A stretch of DNA of 64,000 nt from Sabellastarte sp. h YS-2021 (lineage: Eukaryota; Annelida; Polychaeta; Sabellida; Sabellidae). Under the pieces are notes generated by a model. The model ran no database searches. It saw nothing but the letters and a program-made list of their open reading frames with translations, and had not been told where the DNA came from. Positions 10,482 through 20,906 of the stretch are shown piece by piece (the stretch's first letter is position 1; each line of letters opens with the position of its first letter). Made by a program: the position numbers and the translations under genes. Where the stretch lies: the NCBI GenBank assembly GCA_964017235.1, contig OZ024931.1:101946221-102010220 (forward strand). The letters run 5' to 3'.

Positions 10482-10697
10482 GACACAAGCGAAAAGTGAG
10501 GAAGTGATACGTGAAGGTTATAAAACCGCACTTCTTAACTCACGAAAAGGGTCCAAGTTACAAAATGTTGACAAAAACGGTCTATAACCTGTGAGGAAGT
10601 GATACACAACTTAAGAAAGTCCCGCACTTCAATTAACTCACATAAAAATTAAATATTCCAAGAATTATAAAAGTTCGTTCAAGCAGTGCATGCGCCA

Positions 10698-10867
10698 AAC
10701 GAAAAAGATGCTATGACGTCAGCTTGTCTAGACAGGAAGGAAGTACGACACGCCACCTGGCGAGTGCAGTGTGAGGACCGGCCAGCCGGTGGAAACACAG
10801 GACGTCTTTTTCTGACGTTTGGCGGGCCGGTCTGCGCCGACCGGTTTAGCATATTGTCCATTGGATA
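10698..10867 (-). repeat. DIRS-A right inverted terminal repeat core
   Basis: This is the inverted partner of 5,087-5,256. The right terminus continues to TGTATTAACGCAATAAAATT at 10,890 and then meets the satellite flank (gatattttatgacc). Confidence 0.9.
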
Positions 10868-10890
10868 GGATGTATTAACGCAATAAAATT

Positions 10891-11264
10891 GATATTTTAT
10901 GACCTCAGTTTGACTCATAAGAGGGGGACAGAGGGCTAATTTGACCAGCTACCTAGACTCTCCACGAATTCAAACTACCTGTTAATATATTCTAAAGCTG
11001 TAAAAGCAAAAATCCAATAAGGTTTCACATAAGGTTTCCCAATACCTCTTAATACATTGTACAGCTCTAAAAGCAAGAATAAAGTAGATACAAGACAAAA
11101 ATACAAAATCGGCTATTTTATGACCCCAGTTCGACTCATAAGGCAGGGTCAGAGGGTAAATCTGACTGGCTATCTTGACTTTTCACATAAGGTTTCCCAA
11201 TAGCTCTTAATACATTCTAAAGCTATAAAAGCAAGAATAAAGTAGATATAAGGCAAAAACACAA
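10891..11264. repeat. Satellite between DIRS elements A and B
   Basis: About two units of the DIRS-hosting satellite are present, with tattttatgaccccagttcg, G-rich runs and repeated caataaagtagatata. They form the right flank of A and the left flank of B, so both elements sit in one array. Confidence 0.8.
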
Positions 11265-11511
11265 AATTGAACATTTTAATTACTTAAATGTAGCTTTTAT
11301 AAGCTACAAGCTTACCATGTGGGACTCCATGCTGTTCTCAGATGGCTGCAAGGCATCAGGCCAACGTCTAAGAAAAGACATTTATAGTTGGCCGTAGCCT
11401 CAAGTTGTCCTCTCATGGAACACTACGTGATTTCTTCCTACTTTCTCATTGCAATTTTTAAACCTTACCCCTCAGCTGCAATACTGTGTGGAGGCAGGGT
11501 GGGACTCTTCT

Positions 11512-11610
11512 GAGTCCCACATGGTAAGCTTGTAGCTTATAAAAGCTACATTTAAGTAATTAAAATCTTCAATTTTATTGCGCTACAATAGCTTACCATG
11601 TGGGACTCAA
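11512..11610. other. DIRS-B internal complementary region
   Basis: It starts GAGTCCCACATGGTAAGCTT, passes through TTCAATTTTATTGCGC, and ends AGCTTACCATGTGGGACTC. The left half is the complement of the element's left end at 11,265-11,330. The right half predicts the lost right end. Confidence 0.88.
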
Positions 11611-12065
11611 TGCTGAATCCAACTGCACGGTGGAGGGAATCTATTTACAGCTGAGACTGGAAGATATGTCAATTTTTCTTAGATTTTGAAGCAATAGATT
11701 AGCATGAATGTTTTGAAAGTACCAGTCTGAGTCCCATTTACAGTGCCCCAATCCCGAAGACCGGGCCTGTAAAGAGCCAAAAACCGGAATATACCGAATG
11801 ACAGTGCTAAAAACTGTTAAGATGTTTTGATTGTAGGAGAGAAGTGCAGCCGTGCTCACTTAGGTAGTGTAAGGGCCCTTAGGGGCCATCCACGAGTCAA
11901 AAACTAGCCCTATGGTTGGAATTTTCATAAATTTTTTGCCACCTAACATGAGATTAATGACAACTTTAATAAGTCCTTAATACATATTATGCTTGATAAA
12001 CTAACAATACAAAATGACCTTACCCGTAACATCTTGAGAGGTAAACCTATACCTAGATCCTGGGA

Positions 12066-13552
12066 TTAGACTCTTGAAGACTTGGTTGTAGCGGATGTGC
12101 CCACCCCTTTCTTTTCTTTCCGAGGATAACTGGTCTGAGGGGAAGGATCTAGGACTTGTTGTGCCGCTACCACTGGTCCCAGATACATATTGTTGTCGTT
12201 GTCTGGCCAAGTAAGGTCTTTTAGGTAAAAATTTGTAAATGTGTTGTGAGCTTTCCAGTTACAGGCTTGCATGATTTGGTCCACGGATACCCCACCGTAA
12301 AAGGCCTTAGAGGCCGCGAAGGCCCTAATGTCATGCGCTTTAACTTGGACCAGTCCAAGGCTTGTTGGTCTGCTTGTTTATAAGACAGTAGAACGGTTTG
12401 TTTCAACCAAGAAAAGAGAGTAGCGGGTCTGATGTCTGAGGTATGTCCTTTCTTGAAGGAGATGAAAAGGAGGGATCGAGACCCTCTCAGGTCTTTGGTT
12501 CAATCAAAATAGTACCTCAGGGCCCACGCTGGACACAAGGTCCTGTCTTCTTTGAATTGTGTATCTACAATGGTAGTCAAAGCAGGAATAGTCACCGGAG
12601 ACACACTTTGAGAACCTTCTATTGCTAGTTGGTTTTTGGCTATAAAGTCAGATGAAGGGAACAAGGCAACCTTTTCCCATTGGCCTAGATTAGATACTTT
12701 GTTTGCAACCCAGGCATGGATTTCACTGCGGCGTTTGCCGGAGGCCAAAGCTAGCAAGAAAGCAGTTTTGAGAGTAAGATGTTTGAGGTTTGTGTCTTTC
12801 ATAGGCTCAAAGCGCGCTTTTGTGAGCTCATTGAGAACAACAGAAAGGTTCCATTTTGGTAGATTCCTGGAACTTTTTGGATGATCCCTGTGAAAACTGG
12901 AGAGTAATCTGTGAAGGTCTGAACTTTGTGCAATATGGTGGGCCGCTGGGCTCAAAGTGTCAACAATGGCCGTCCTGTAACCATCAATGGTCGAGGGGCG
13001 CCTGTTTAGATCTTGGTACAGGTACATGAAAAAATCTGAGATATGTTTCACAGATGGAGTGGAGAAATCCACCGAATTTTCTCTGCACCATTTCTCAAAT
13101 AGGGCTCACTTTGACTTGTAGATGGTCCTTGTTGATGACCTCTGAGGGGCAGCAATTCTCTCTACCACCTCCACAGAAAAGCCTTGCTCTTGGTGCTGTC
13201 CACTCGTAGACACCAGGCGTGGAGGTTGAGATGTTGTGGATTGCTGTGGAACACATAATTGTGGGACTCTTTGAGAAGGGTTGTTGACACTGGAAGTTGT
13301 AGTGGGATCTCTGTTGAGAGCTGCACTAGGTCCCAAAACCAGGGCATCCTTGACCAGCCTGGGGCTACTACGATGATCAGGCAATAGCATTGCCTGATTT
13401 TTTGGATCACCCTGTGAAGGAGAGCCGTTGGAGGGTAAGCATAGGCAGTGAGACCCGTCCAGTTTAAGTTCAGAGCATCTATGTCCCAAGCATTTTGGTC
13501 TGGGACTGGAGACACGTAAAGTGGAAGTTTGCGGTTCAGATGAGTGACACAT
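12066..13552 (-). pseudogene. Tyrosine recombinase (YR), DIRS-B, broken
   Basis: The reading starts in an N-terminal tail overlapping the end of RT/RH (13,552-13,106). It continues through the core-binding segment (DFFMYLYQ.., STIDGYRTAI) and the catalytic Arg in SGKRRSEIHAW, to the HxxR block AHDIRAFAAS near 12,335 and the Tyr-bearing NTFTNFYLKD near 12,225. Compared with D, a TGA replaces Trp near 13,106, a TGA follows RYYFD near 12,500, and a frameshift lies around 12,290-12,360. All four active-site elements can still be recognised, so this is a decayed copy of an active enzyme. Confidence 0.85.
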
Positions 13553-15372
13553 AGATCAACATCATGAGGAGTGAACCACTTTTGGCAGATCTGTTTGAAC
13601 ACCTGCGGATGCAGTGACCATTCTGTTGACTGCACTTGGTTCGACCAGGATAGGAGGTCGGCCATCACATTCAGACACCCTGGAATCTGTCTGGCTTTTA
13701 ATGTTATGTGATAGTGATGACACCATGTCATGATCCTCCACAGGAGAGTGCACAAGTGAGTTCCTCCTTGTTTGTTTATGTAGGCTACCACTGTTGAGTG
13801 GTCCGTTGCAACTAACACTGTTTGGTTCTAGCACTGGTCCTTGAATCTTCGAAGGGCCAGGGAGACCACCTTCAACTCTAGAACATTTATGTGTAGCCTT
13901 TTTTCCCGGTCTGACCACAGACCCTTTGTAGAACTTTGATCTAAGTGAGCGCCCCAACCTTCGTTTGAGGCGTCTGTAAAGAGTTGGATACTGTGGTTTT
14001 TGGGATGAAGGTCTGCACCTCTCATCACGTTTGAGGGATTTTGCCACCAGTCTAGGTGTGCTGAAATGGTTTCTGTCCAAGGAAGGAGGCTGTCCAGCGA
14101 CTGAGGATATCTCCAGTGCTCCCTGAGGTGAAACTGAAAGGGCCTCATGTGAAGGCGTCCCTCCGGGACCATTTTTTCTGTTGAGGCTATCAACCCAATT
14201 AGCAACATCGAACATCTTGCAGTCAAAACATGTTTTGACTTGATTCGTAGGATCAAATCCTGAAGTTTGAGCCATCTCTCTTGAGTGGGTTTTACAAGGG
14301 CTGAATCTATATGGTATTCGTAGCCCACGAACGAAAACACCCGAGTAGGTTTTAGTTCTGATTTTTCCTGATTTATTATCCACCCCAAGGACTGGGTGAG
14401 GTCTACCACTGCCTGAGTGTTCACTTGGGCTTCCTCCTGAGACTGGGACCTGATCAGCCAGTCGTCCAGGTATTGGTGAAGTCTGAGTCCTCTGGAGAGG
14501 GCCATTAGCTTCACTTCCTTTACAATCATTGTAAAGACCTGGGGGGCTGTGGCTGGTCCGAATAGGAGGGAGGTGAACTGGAACACCTGTGACCTGTAGC
14601 AAAACCTTAGGTATTTCCTAGAGTTTGGATGGATGGGGATGTGAAGGTAAGCGTCTGATAGGTCTATCGCCGATACCCATTCCCCTGGAATCAGGGAGGT
14701 CCTGATGGACTCTGGAGTTTCCATTTTGAACTTTTCTACATATAGAAAAGTGTTGAGCCTGTTTAAGTCTATGACTGGCCTCCACCTTTGGTGAGGCTTG
14801 GGTACTAGAAACAGGCGACTGTAAAACCCGAGAGATTTTACATTTTCCACCCTTTCGATTGCGTTCTTTGACAGAAGAGACTGAATACAAGTGGCCAGAG
14901 TTTGGTCTTTTTGACGGGCCTTGTATTCTGACTGAATCAGAGGGAATCTGACCAGATTTGGTTTTGAAAGGAATGGCAGTATGTAGCCATTGGTGAAAAT
15001 GTTTAACACATTGGATGAACATTTGTTTGTTTGCCAGTCTCTTCTGAAAGAACGGAGGCGACCTCCTACTGATGGACTGAGGGAGGCTTTTAAGGAGTCA
15101 TTGGGGGGAGGGGTTTCCACACCCTCGCCCTCTGTTGTGGGCTCGAAAACGACCCCTGGTGCCTCTGAAGTTCGGTTTCCCCCTACCTGAGGAAAACGAT
15201 TGGTTACTGCTTTGCGATGAGTTGCCCCCATAGGGGCGTTTCCTGTAGGAGCCTCTTTTCTTGTTGTGGGGACCACGAAAGGGCTTATTCTGATAGAGTG
15301 CAAAACCCTGAGAGTCTTTAGAGGTGCCTTTTTTGAGGAGGGACTTGAGACTTGAACAAGGAGGAGTGCCAA
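13162..15372 (-). pseudogene. RT-RNase H-C-terminal domain, DIRS-B, one stop
   Basis: RT motifs are RLFLVPKPHQRWRPVIDL, WVSAIDLSDAYLHIPI and YLDDWLIR (near 14,460-14,480). RNase H shows FTDASNEGWGAHL, LELKVVSLAL and ATDHSTVVAYINKQGG, then RQIPGCLNVMADLLS. The post-RNase H region has YVSPVPDQNAWDIDAL and VAPGWSRMPWFWDL. In other DIRS elements this position is assigned to a Dam-like methyltransferase domain, which I can only call tentative here. One in-frame TAG at 13,828-13,830 splits RNase H. The overlapping recombinase frame is open over most of the same DNA. Confidence 0.87.
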
Positions 15373-17576
15373 AAGGGCGAGTTCCTGAGTTCTTGGCGTC
15401 TCGTTTCCCCTAAATGTGGTTGTAAAAGGGTCATTTCGGCTTCGCGCCTAAGCAAGCCAGTGTTACCCATAGTATAAAGCTCCCTCTGGAGTATATGAGC
15501 CAAGGATTTGCTGAGGCATGTGAGAGCCCTGTGCTGAATAAGAACGGTCTTATTCCAGAAATCTAGATATTCACAGGCTTGCTCATATCCACGCTTTGCT
15601 GCTTTCTCAGGATTGGCACCTTTCTGGATCTGAGTCTTAACCTTCTTTAAGGTTGACTTCAGGCTATGTTGACACTTTTCAAGAGAGGCAATGCAAGAAG
15701 ATGAAGTCTTGGCAAAGGCAGCAGTTAGTGGGTGGACGATTAGACGTGGGCTCGATTAATCGTCGGTGACAGTGTAAAATCGCGGTCGGTCATTAACGTT
15801 TTTTAATGATCAAATATTCAGCTTATATCTTGCCTTTCCTGATTCATCTCAATATCCACATATTTTCCATATATTTTACGAATTTTTACTTAATAAATCA
15901 ACAGATTTGTCATGCATTTCGAATTTGTTTATGTCTACCGCCATATTTACAGGAAGCGGGTGCTTTCGGTAGATTCTAAATGTCGGAACACCGTTATTCT
16001 TACCGGATTGACCTATACTTTATCCCGGAAAGTGTTTCTTAAATAACAAACAACAATGGAGTAAAATACTCGATTATGGGTCAATCATCGGTCGGAAAGA
16101 TGGGCGAATAATCGACCATGAAAAATGGAGGCGATTCCCAACACTAGCAGCAGTAAAGTTGAGCGTGGAAATATTTTGCCTAGCTTGGTGTTCCAATTCC
16201 TTAAGAATTGGTAGGGGAACCTTGCCCATAGGAGCCCCAGGGGGTTTAGGAGTAATACAGATTTTTGCAAAATCAGGTAAATTAGCGGCCTGAAAATCAT
16301 GTTCCTGAAAAGCATCTTTGATAACTGAGCTGAGTGGTAGCATAGAGGAAGGACCTCTAGGCCTGGGCTCTTGACAGCCCTTTTCATCATCCAGACCCAT
16401 AAGTGAAGTTGAGGACCTAGACATAGACTCCCTGGGGTCAGGGAGAGAAAGAATGCGCCTGAAGGTGTCCACTTTTTCAGCATACTGGGAGGGAACGTCA
16501 GACAGAGCTACTTCCCTATAATAAGGGGGGTCTGGATCATGTTGAGGTTGGTCTTGGTCAGAGGGAGCCCCAGATGGCTTTGAAGACCTGTGTCTGGTTG
16601 CAGACGACTGATCCTCCTCTGAGGAAGATGACACGTATCTGGACCTGACCTTATGCCTACTCTTGTCAGCATGTTTTTTGGGTTTAGAAGATGAAATCTG
16701 AGGTTCATCGGATTCATCATAGAATTGATCCGAGGCAGACCTCGGTTCAACCTCATGCCTTTTGTGAGAGTGACAGTATTGTTTAGGTCTATCCGAGACC
16801 TTCTTAGAAGGCTCCTCGGATGCATTAGAATTCTAATCCGACACATTCTGAGGATCAGAGCCGAGACGTGGAGGAAGTGCTCAACCGTAGTCAACTTCCA
16901 TTTCCTCGACATGTGAGGTAGTTCTAGTTCTTGGAGGGGGTGGTTCCAGAAAAACAGCACTAGTGGAGGCTCCAGGCTTAGAAGCTGAAGCCGAGGTCTG
17001 ATCCACCTCTGCCTGTGTTTTGGTTGTCAATTCATCTCGGAGAGACTGGAAAGCTTCTAACATAGATGCCTGGAACGAACCCATTTGCTGCTGTAAATGG
17101 ATGTTTAATGTGTTACCCAGGGATTTTTCTAAATTTAATTCAATTTTCTGCTGTAAGGCAGTACCTGGGGTGGGTGGGACAATCTTTGCTGGTGTTTTGA
17201 TGGACAAAGAACTGAAGGGTAGGGGCTGAGGACGTGGGGTGAGGTAAATAAGTTATCAGCAGCACTCTCAAGGTCTGCCTGGGAACCAGCAAATGAATCC
17301 ACGTCATCCCCTAATAGATCTAGTTCATCGTCCTTTGAACTAGTAGTGTCCCTTTTTTGCTTCTTTATATATCTTTTTCTTTGTGAAATTTTTAACATTT
17401 GATCTTCTGTAAAAGAAGTACATATTTCACAATGATTTTCAAAAGTGACACAGGGGTCATCACCCTTGCCAGATTCCCTTCAGGTGGGGCAATAATTATG
17501 TGTATCAAACGGGAAGCAAAAGTGATGACACTTACTAGATCTAGGTTTATCTTTATTCGTTTGGTGGGCAGACATC
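15318..17576 (-). pseudogene. Gag, DIRS-B, split by a MITE and shifted
   Basis: The start near 17,576 gives MSAHQTNKDKPRSSK. Downstream segments are Ser/Pro-rich with a helical part (LQQQMGSFQASMLEAFQSLRDEL) and pieces in three frames at 17,207-16,881, 16,960-16,508 and 16,634-16,155, so indels are present. The hAT MITE at 15,726-16,146 interrupts it. Beyond the MITE the frame resumes (AFAKTSSSCIASLEKCQHSL). Inserted length plus duplication is 429 bp, a multiple of three, but the MITE itself contains stops. Confidence 0.7.
15726..16146. mobile_element. hAT-type MITE in DIRS-B gag (421 bp)
   Basis: It is flanked by the perfect 8-bp duplication GCAGCAGT (15,718-15,725 and 16,147-16,154). The ends are TAGTGGGTGG and CCCAACACTA, an imperfect inverted pair of the TAGTG-TGGGA type common in hAT elements. 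It has no coding capacity. Confidence 0.9.
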
Positions 17577-17590
17577 TTGAAACACAATAA

Positions 17591-17769
17591 AAAGACGTTT
17601 CCCAATACCTCTTTATACATTCTAAAGCTCTAAAAGCAAGAATAAAGGAGATATAAGGGAAATTTGACTTGCTTTCTAGACTCTCCACATACGGTTTCCT
17701 ACTACCTCCCAATACATTTAATGGCTCTAAATGCAATACTTAAGAAGATAATAGGGGGGTTCACATGAA
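17591..17769. repeat. DIRS-hosting satellite, right flank of B
   Basis: The block TTTGACTTGCTTTCTAGACT, then the cacata-ggtttcctactacctcccaatacattt line, matches 37,570-37,690 next to element C almost exactly. Confidence 0.8.
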
Positions 17770-18150
17770 TTTTAAGTACCTGTGAGAAAATCACTCATAA
17801 ATCAGTCATTTTTCATCGGATCGCTCCCAAAATCTAATCAGCTTGCACTTTTGATAGTATGAACATGTGTGTATAATTACAAGCCTCTGCAGTCAGTAGA
17901 TTTTGCTGAGCGGCGATGACGGGCGGGTGTACCCCCAAAAAACTATTTTTTGATCATGTGACCTTGACAAAGATCAAAGGTCAAATTTAAGCATGTGGAA
18001 AAATTTTCCCATGCCTAAGGTATATAACTGCCAAATATGGTTAAAAAGCTTCCAATAATAAGGGAGATATTCAAGGGAGACCATAATGTGGCGGTGAGGA
18101 AACTGACGCGAAAACAAATGAGGACCCTTTTCAGGGACGCTTAATTATGA
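17770..18150. repeat. Dispersed repeat, copy 1 (copy 2 at 37,690-38,095)
   Basis: Shared blocks include GTGAGAAAATCACTCATAAA, CCAAAATCTAATCAGC, TTTGATCATGTGACCTTGA and a 3' end with GCGAAAACAAATGAG followed by a hairpin around CCCTTTTCAGGG and GACGCTTA. A diverged relative lies at 52,430-52,870. It is probably the end of a non-autonomous transposon, class unknown. Confidence 0.75.
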
Positions 18151-18699
18151 AATATTTATACCTGTGAGCTGATTGCTACAAATCTAAGTTGAAAAAAAAG
18201 AAAGAAAAATACAGATTTATTCAAATTAACTGCAGGACTTGCAACTTTCAAGCCGGGCCTTCAACTTTTTGGTGTAGCAGGTCCTGCGGGTCTGCAGTAA
18301 TTTTCAACGAATTTCCTACACTGCTCGTCGAACCCTCCATCTTGCTGGGATTTTGATGAAAATTGTTTTATGTGGTTGTTTTATTTAGGTTAGAAATATA
18401 ACGCTAAAACCATTTTGAAAGCAATCTGGTTTTGTTTGTGTTTATTTGAGGAAGATAGATTGGTTGTATATTTTCTGAGATAGCCAAGGAGGCATTCACG
18501 ACACCTGAAGTAAACACTGGTGGAAGTAAACTTTTTAAAAATATTTACAACAAGCATTCTGACGCATGCAATTATCTCCCGCTGTATAAATTAGATGTAC
18601 TAAAGATAGTGCAATATAGATTTTGTTGTGAGATGGAGGAACATGTAGAAGTGACAATAAGCAAAAGGCACTTTAATGTTTGACTGCAATACTTTTGAT
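18151..18699. other. No recognisable feature
   Basis: AT-rich DNA within intron 7 or downstream of the carrier gene. Nothing convincing is seen on either strand. Confidence 0.4.
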
Positions 18700-19885
18700 G
18701 TCCAATACTTTTAAAGTTAAAAGACATTTACTCATTTTAGTAGCGGTTACTCAGCTATGCAAAGAGCTACAGTTCTGCAACTTCACTATGTGGTAGATCA
18801 CCCAAAAGTAGGTGAATGACTTATTTAGAAGAAAATGCCTATCTGCAATGCTTTTAGAGGTAAAAGACATGTACTCATTTTAGTAGCTATGAGTGTGCTA
18901 TGCAAAAAGCTATAGATCTGCAACTTCACTGTGTGGTAGATCAGCCGAAAGTAGGTGAATGACTTATTTAGAAGAAATTGCCTACCTATAATACTTTTAG
19001 AGATAAAAGACATTTACTCATTTTAGTAGCTATTACTCAGCTATCTACTCACTTAGCTATTGACCTAGATCTGCAAAAGCAACAAAAATATAAAGGACAC
19101 AGGAAAATAAGCTTATCACAAACTAGATGAATAACAAATGAAAAGATTTGCCTAACATTAATACTTGCAAAGGTATTTGACATTTATTTCCGTCATAATT
19201 TTGCTACAAATAAGAAAATAGCTATTACTCACTTATGACATGCAATGGAACCCCAAATGATATGCCATGTTATAGTTAAGGAAAAAGTAGCTGAACAAAT
19301 TATTTTAGGAAAATACTGTAACTGCAGTAGTTTTTGAGTTACAATGGATTTACTCAACAGTCAGAATTTCAAAGTAGCTATTACTCAGCTATCCAAAGTG
19401 CAACAGGTCTGAAACTTTACTATGTGATAGCTTATCAAAAACTAGATGAATAACATATTGAAAAGATTTGTTTAACTTAAATACTTTTGAAGATATTCGA
19501 CATTTACTTATGTCATTCTTTTGCTACAACTAAGAAAATAGCTATTACTCACTTATGGCATGCAATAGAACCCCAAACTATATGCCATCTTATAGTTAAG
19601 GACAAAGTAGCTGAATAACATATTTTAGGAAAATACTCTAACTGCAATAGTTTTGGAGTTACAATGGATTTACTCAACAGTCAGAATTTCAAAGTAGCTA
19701 TTACTCAGCTATGCAATGTACAACAGGTCCAAAACTTTACTATGTGATAGCTTATCAAAAAGTAGATGAATAACATATTTGAAAAGAATTCCCTAACTTT
19801 AATACTTTTTAAGATATTTGACATTTACTTATGTCATTATTTTGCTACAAATAAGAAAATAGCTATTACTCAATAATGGCATGCA
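18700..19885. repeat. Tandem repeats with TAGCTATTACTCA motif
   Basis: Two short-period units come first (about 18,700-19,020, period near 125). Three longer units of about 315 bp follow, starting near 19,120, 19,434 and 19,750 (TAGATGAATAACA.., ACATTTACTTATGTCAT.., AGCTATTACTCA). The same motif family is scattered at 29.7-30.2, 39.8-40.1, 46.3-46.5 and 55.8-56.1 kb. Confidence 0.8.
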
Positions 19886-20387
19886 TTTATGTATGTTCCT
19901 TACAATAGACACAAGCATTACAAATTTGTCGTCTCAGAAATGTAAGAGATTAGAGTGGTACTTTGGAGAGGTCAAATTTATTATCCAATATACGCTGTAT
20001 TTGACCCGTACAGGGGGATATACAGAGCGGGATATATATTTATTGTATACAACGGCGCCTCTGTAGCATGGATAATAAGTGTCAATAAGTTCCAGTTTTT
20101 CACCAACATCTCGGCAACTATGTTACCTACAAATATGTATTACATATCACTGAAAAGATCTTTTCACAGTGCGTCTACTCATGTTTGTTGCATAAAACCC
20201 TATGCGGAAATGGCTGAGTTACTGTAAGTTAAAGATTGAAGTTTTTATATTCACTGTTGCCCATGCTTTTGACAGCCTTTTTCACATTCTCTCATTAAAT
20301 ATTCATTTTATTTAACCCATAAATCATACAAAATGGTGGATAATAAAAGTGAAACATCCCTCATTAGACATCTACAGAAAAAACCTA

Positions 20388-20451
20388 TCACTCATGAAGA
20401 TTAACATTATAATATTATACTAGTATAATATTGTTATCTTCATTCGTGATA
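20388..20451. repeat. 64-bp near-perfect palindrome without a loop
   Basis: The arms read ATCACTCATGAAGATTAACA on the left and its near complement TGTTATCTTCATTCGTGAT on the right. They meet at the centre ATAATATTATACTAGTATAATATT. It could extrude a cruciform. It may be a very short foldback element. Confidence 0.85.
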
Positions 20452-20807
20452 TATTTTTTTATGTCATTCGGGAACAAAGAAAAGCAATTCTGCACAAAAT
20501 CAACTGTTTTCAGGCTATTTAACTTACAACTTTGCCAAATTTCACTGCTGCAACATATTTCCCTCCCCCCCCCAAAAAAAAAACTGTTGCCAAGCAAGTT
20601 CCTTCAAAATCAGTAATTTGATAGTGATCTTGTAAAAGGTCAAAGGTCAATGACACATTATCAGAAAATTTTTCTCCAGCTAATTCTATAAACATGTCAA
20701 ATTGAATGAATCTGCCCGGTAGACACAGAATTACACAATGTGATAGCAAGCAATGTGGAGGTAGTTTTAACATACAGTGGTCAATACTTGAAAGGAGGAA
20801 AACTCAC

Positions 20808-20906
20808 CCTTAACCTTGACTGAATGACTTGAAGTGGATAGGTTATCACAGTTGCAATCATTTTGGCAATGGCACCCAACAGGAAATATGTTAAGCTTCC
20901 CAGTTC
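20808..20906 (-). CDS. SLC25A17: SLC25A17 exon 7
   Basis: 99 bp encode ELGSLTYFLLGAIAKMIATV and ITYPLQVIQSRLR, the first helix and signature of the third repeat. The acceptor is TTATTTAG and the donor GTGAGT. At least one more exon must follow at lower coordinates. Confidence 0.92.

Larger units (their letters stand above)
5041..10890 (-). mobile_element. DIRS-like retrotransposon, element A
   Basis: Complete ends are present: inverted terminal repeats at both sides and, inside the left one, an internal complementary region equal to the complement of the left end joined to the complement of the right end. On the minus strand the order is gag, RT/RNase H, a tyrosine-recombinase fragment, the complementary region and the ITR. 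This layout is diagnostic of DIRS elements. The two ITR cores look identical by eye over about 170 bp, so insertion is recent, yet the element is defective. RT has an amber stop, about 0.8 kb between RNase H and the recombinase is missing, and the recombinase catalytic region is absent. Confidence 0.92.
11265..17590 (-). mobile_element. DIRS-like retrotransposon, element B
   Basis: This belongs to a different family from A. Its left end (AATTGAACATTTTAATTAC) and its complementary region at 11,512-11,610 are unrelated to A except for the core CAATAAAATTG. On the minus strand the order is gag, RT/RNase H, recombinase. The right inverted repeat is missing: only ACACAATAAAAAG follows the gag start before satellite resumes at 17,590. 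Gag is split by a hAT MITE, RT/RH has one TAG, and the recombinase has two stops and a frameshift. The copy is not autonomous. Confidence 0.88.

Noticed and set aside
13562..14602. 346-codon minus-strand frame in DIRS-B
   Set aside because: It is the recombinase phase running over RT/RNase H; not listed as an independent gene, but discussed as a possible overlap.
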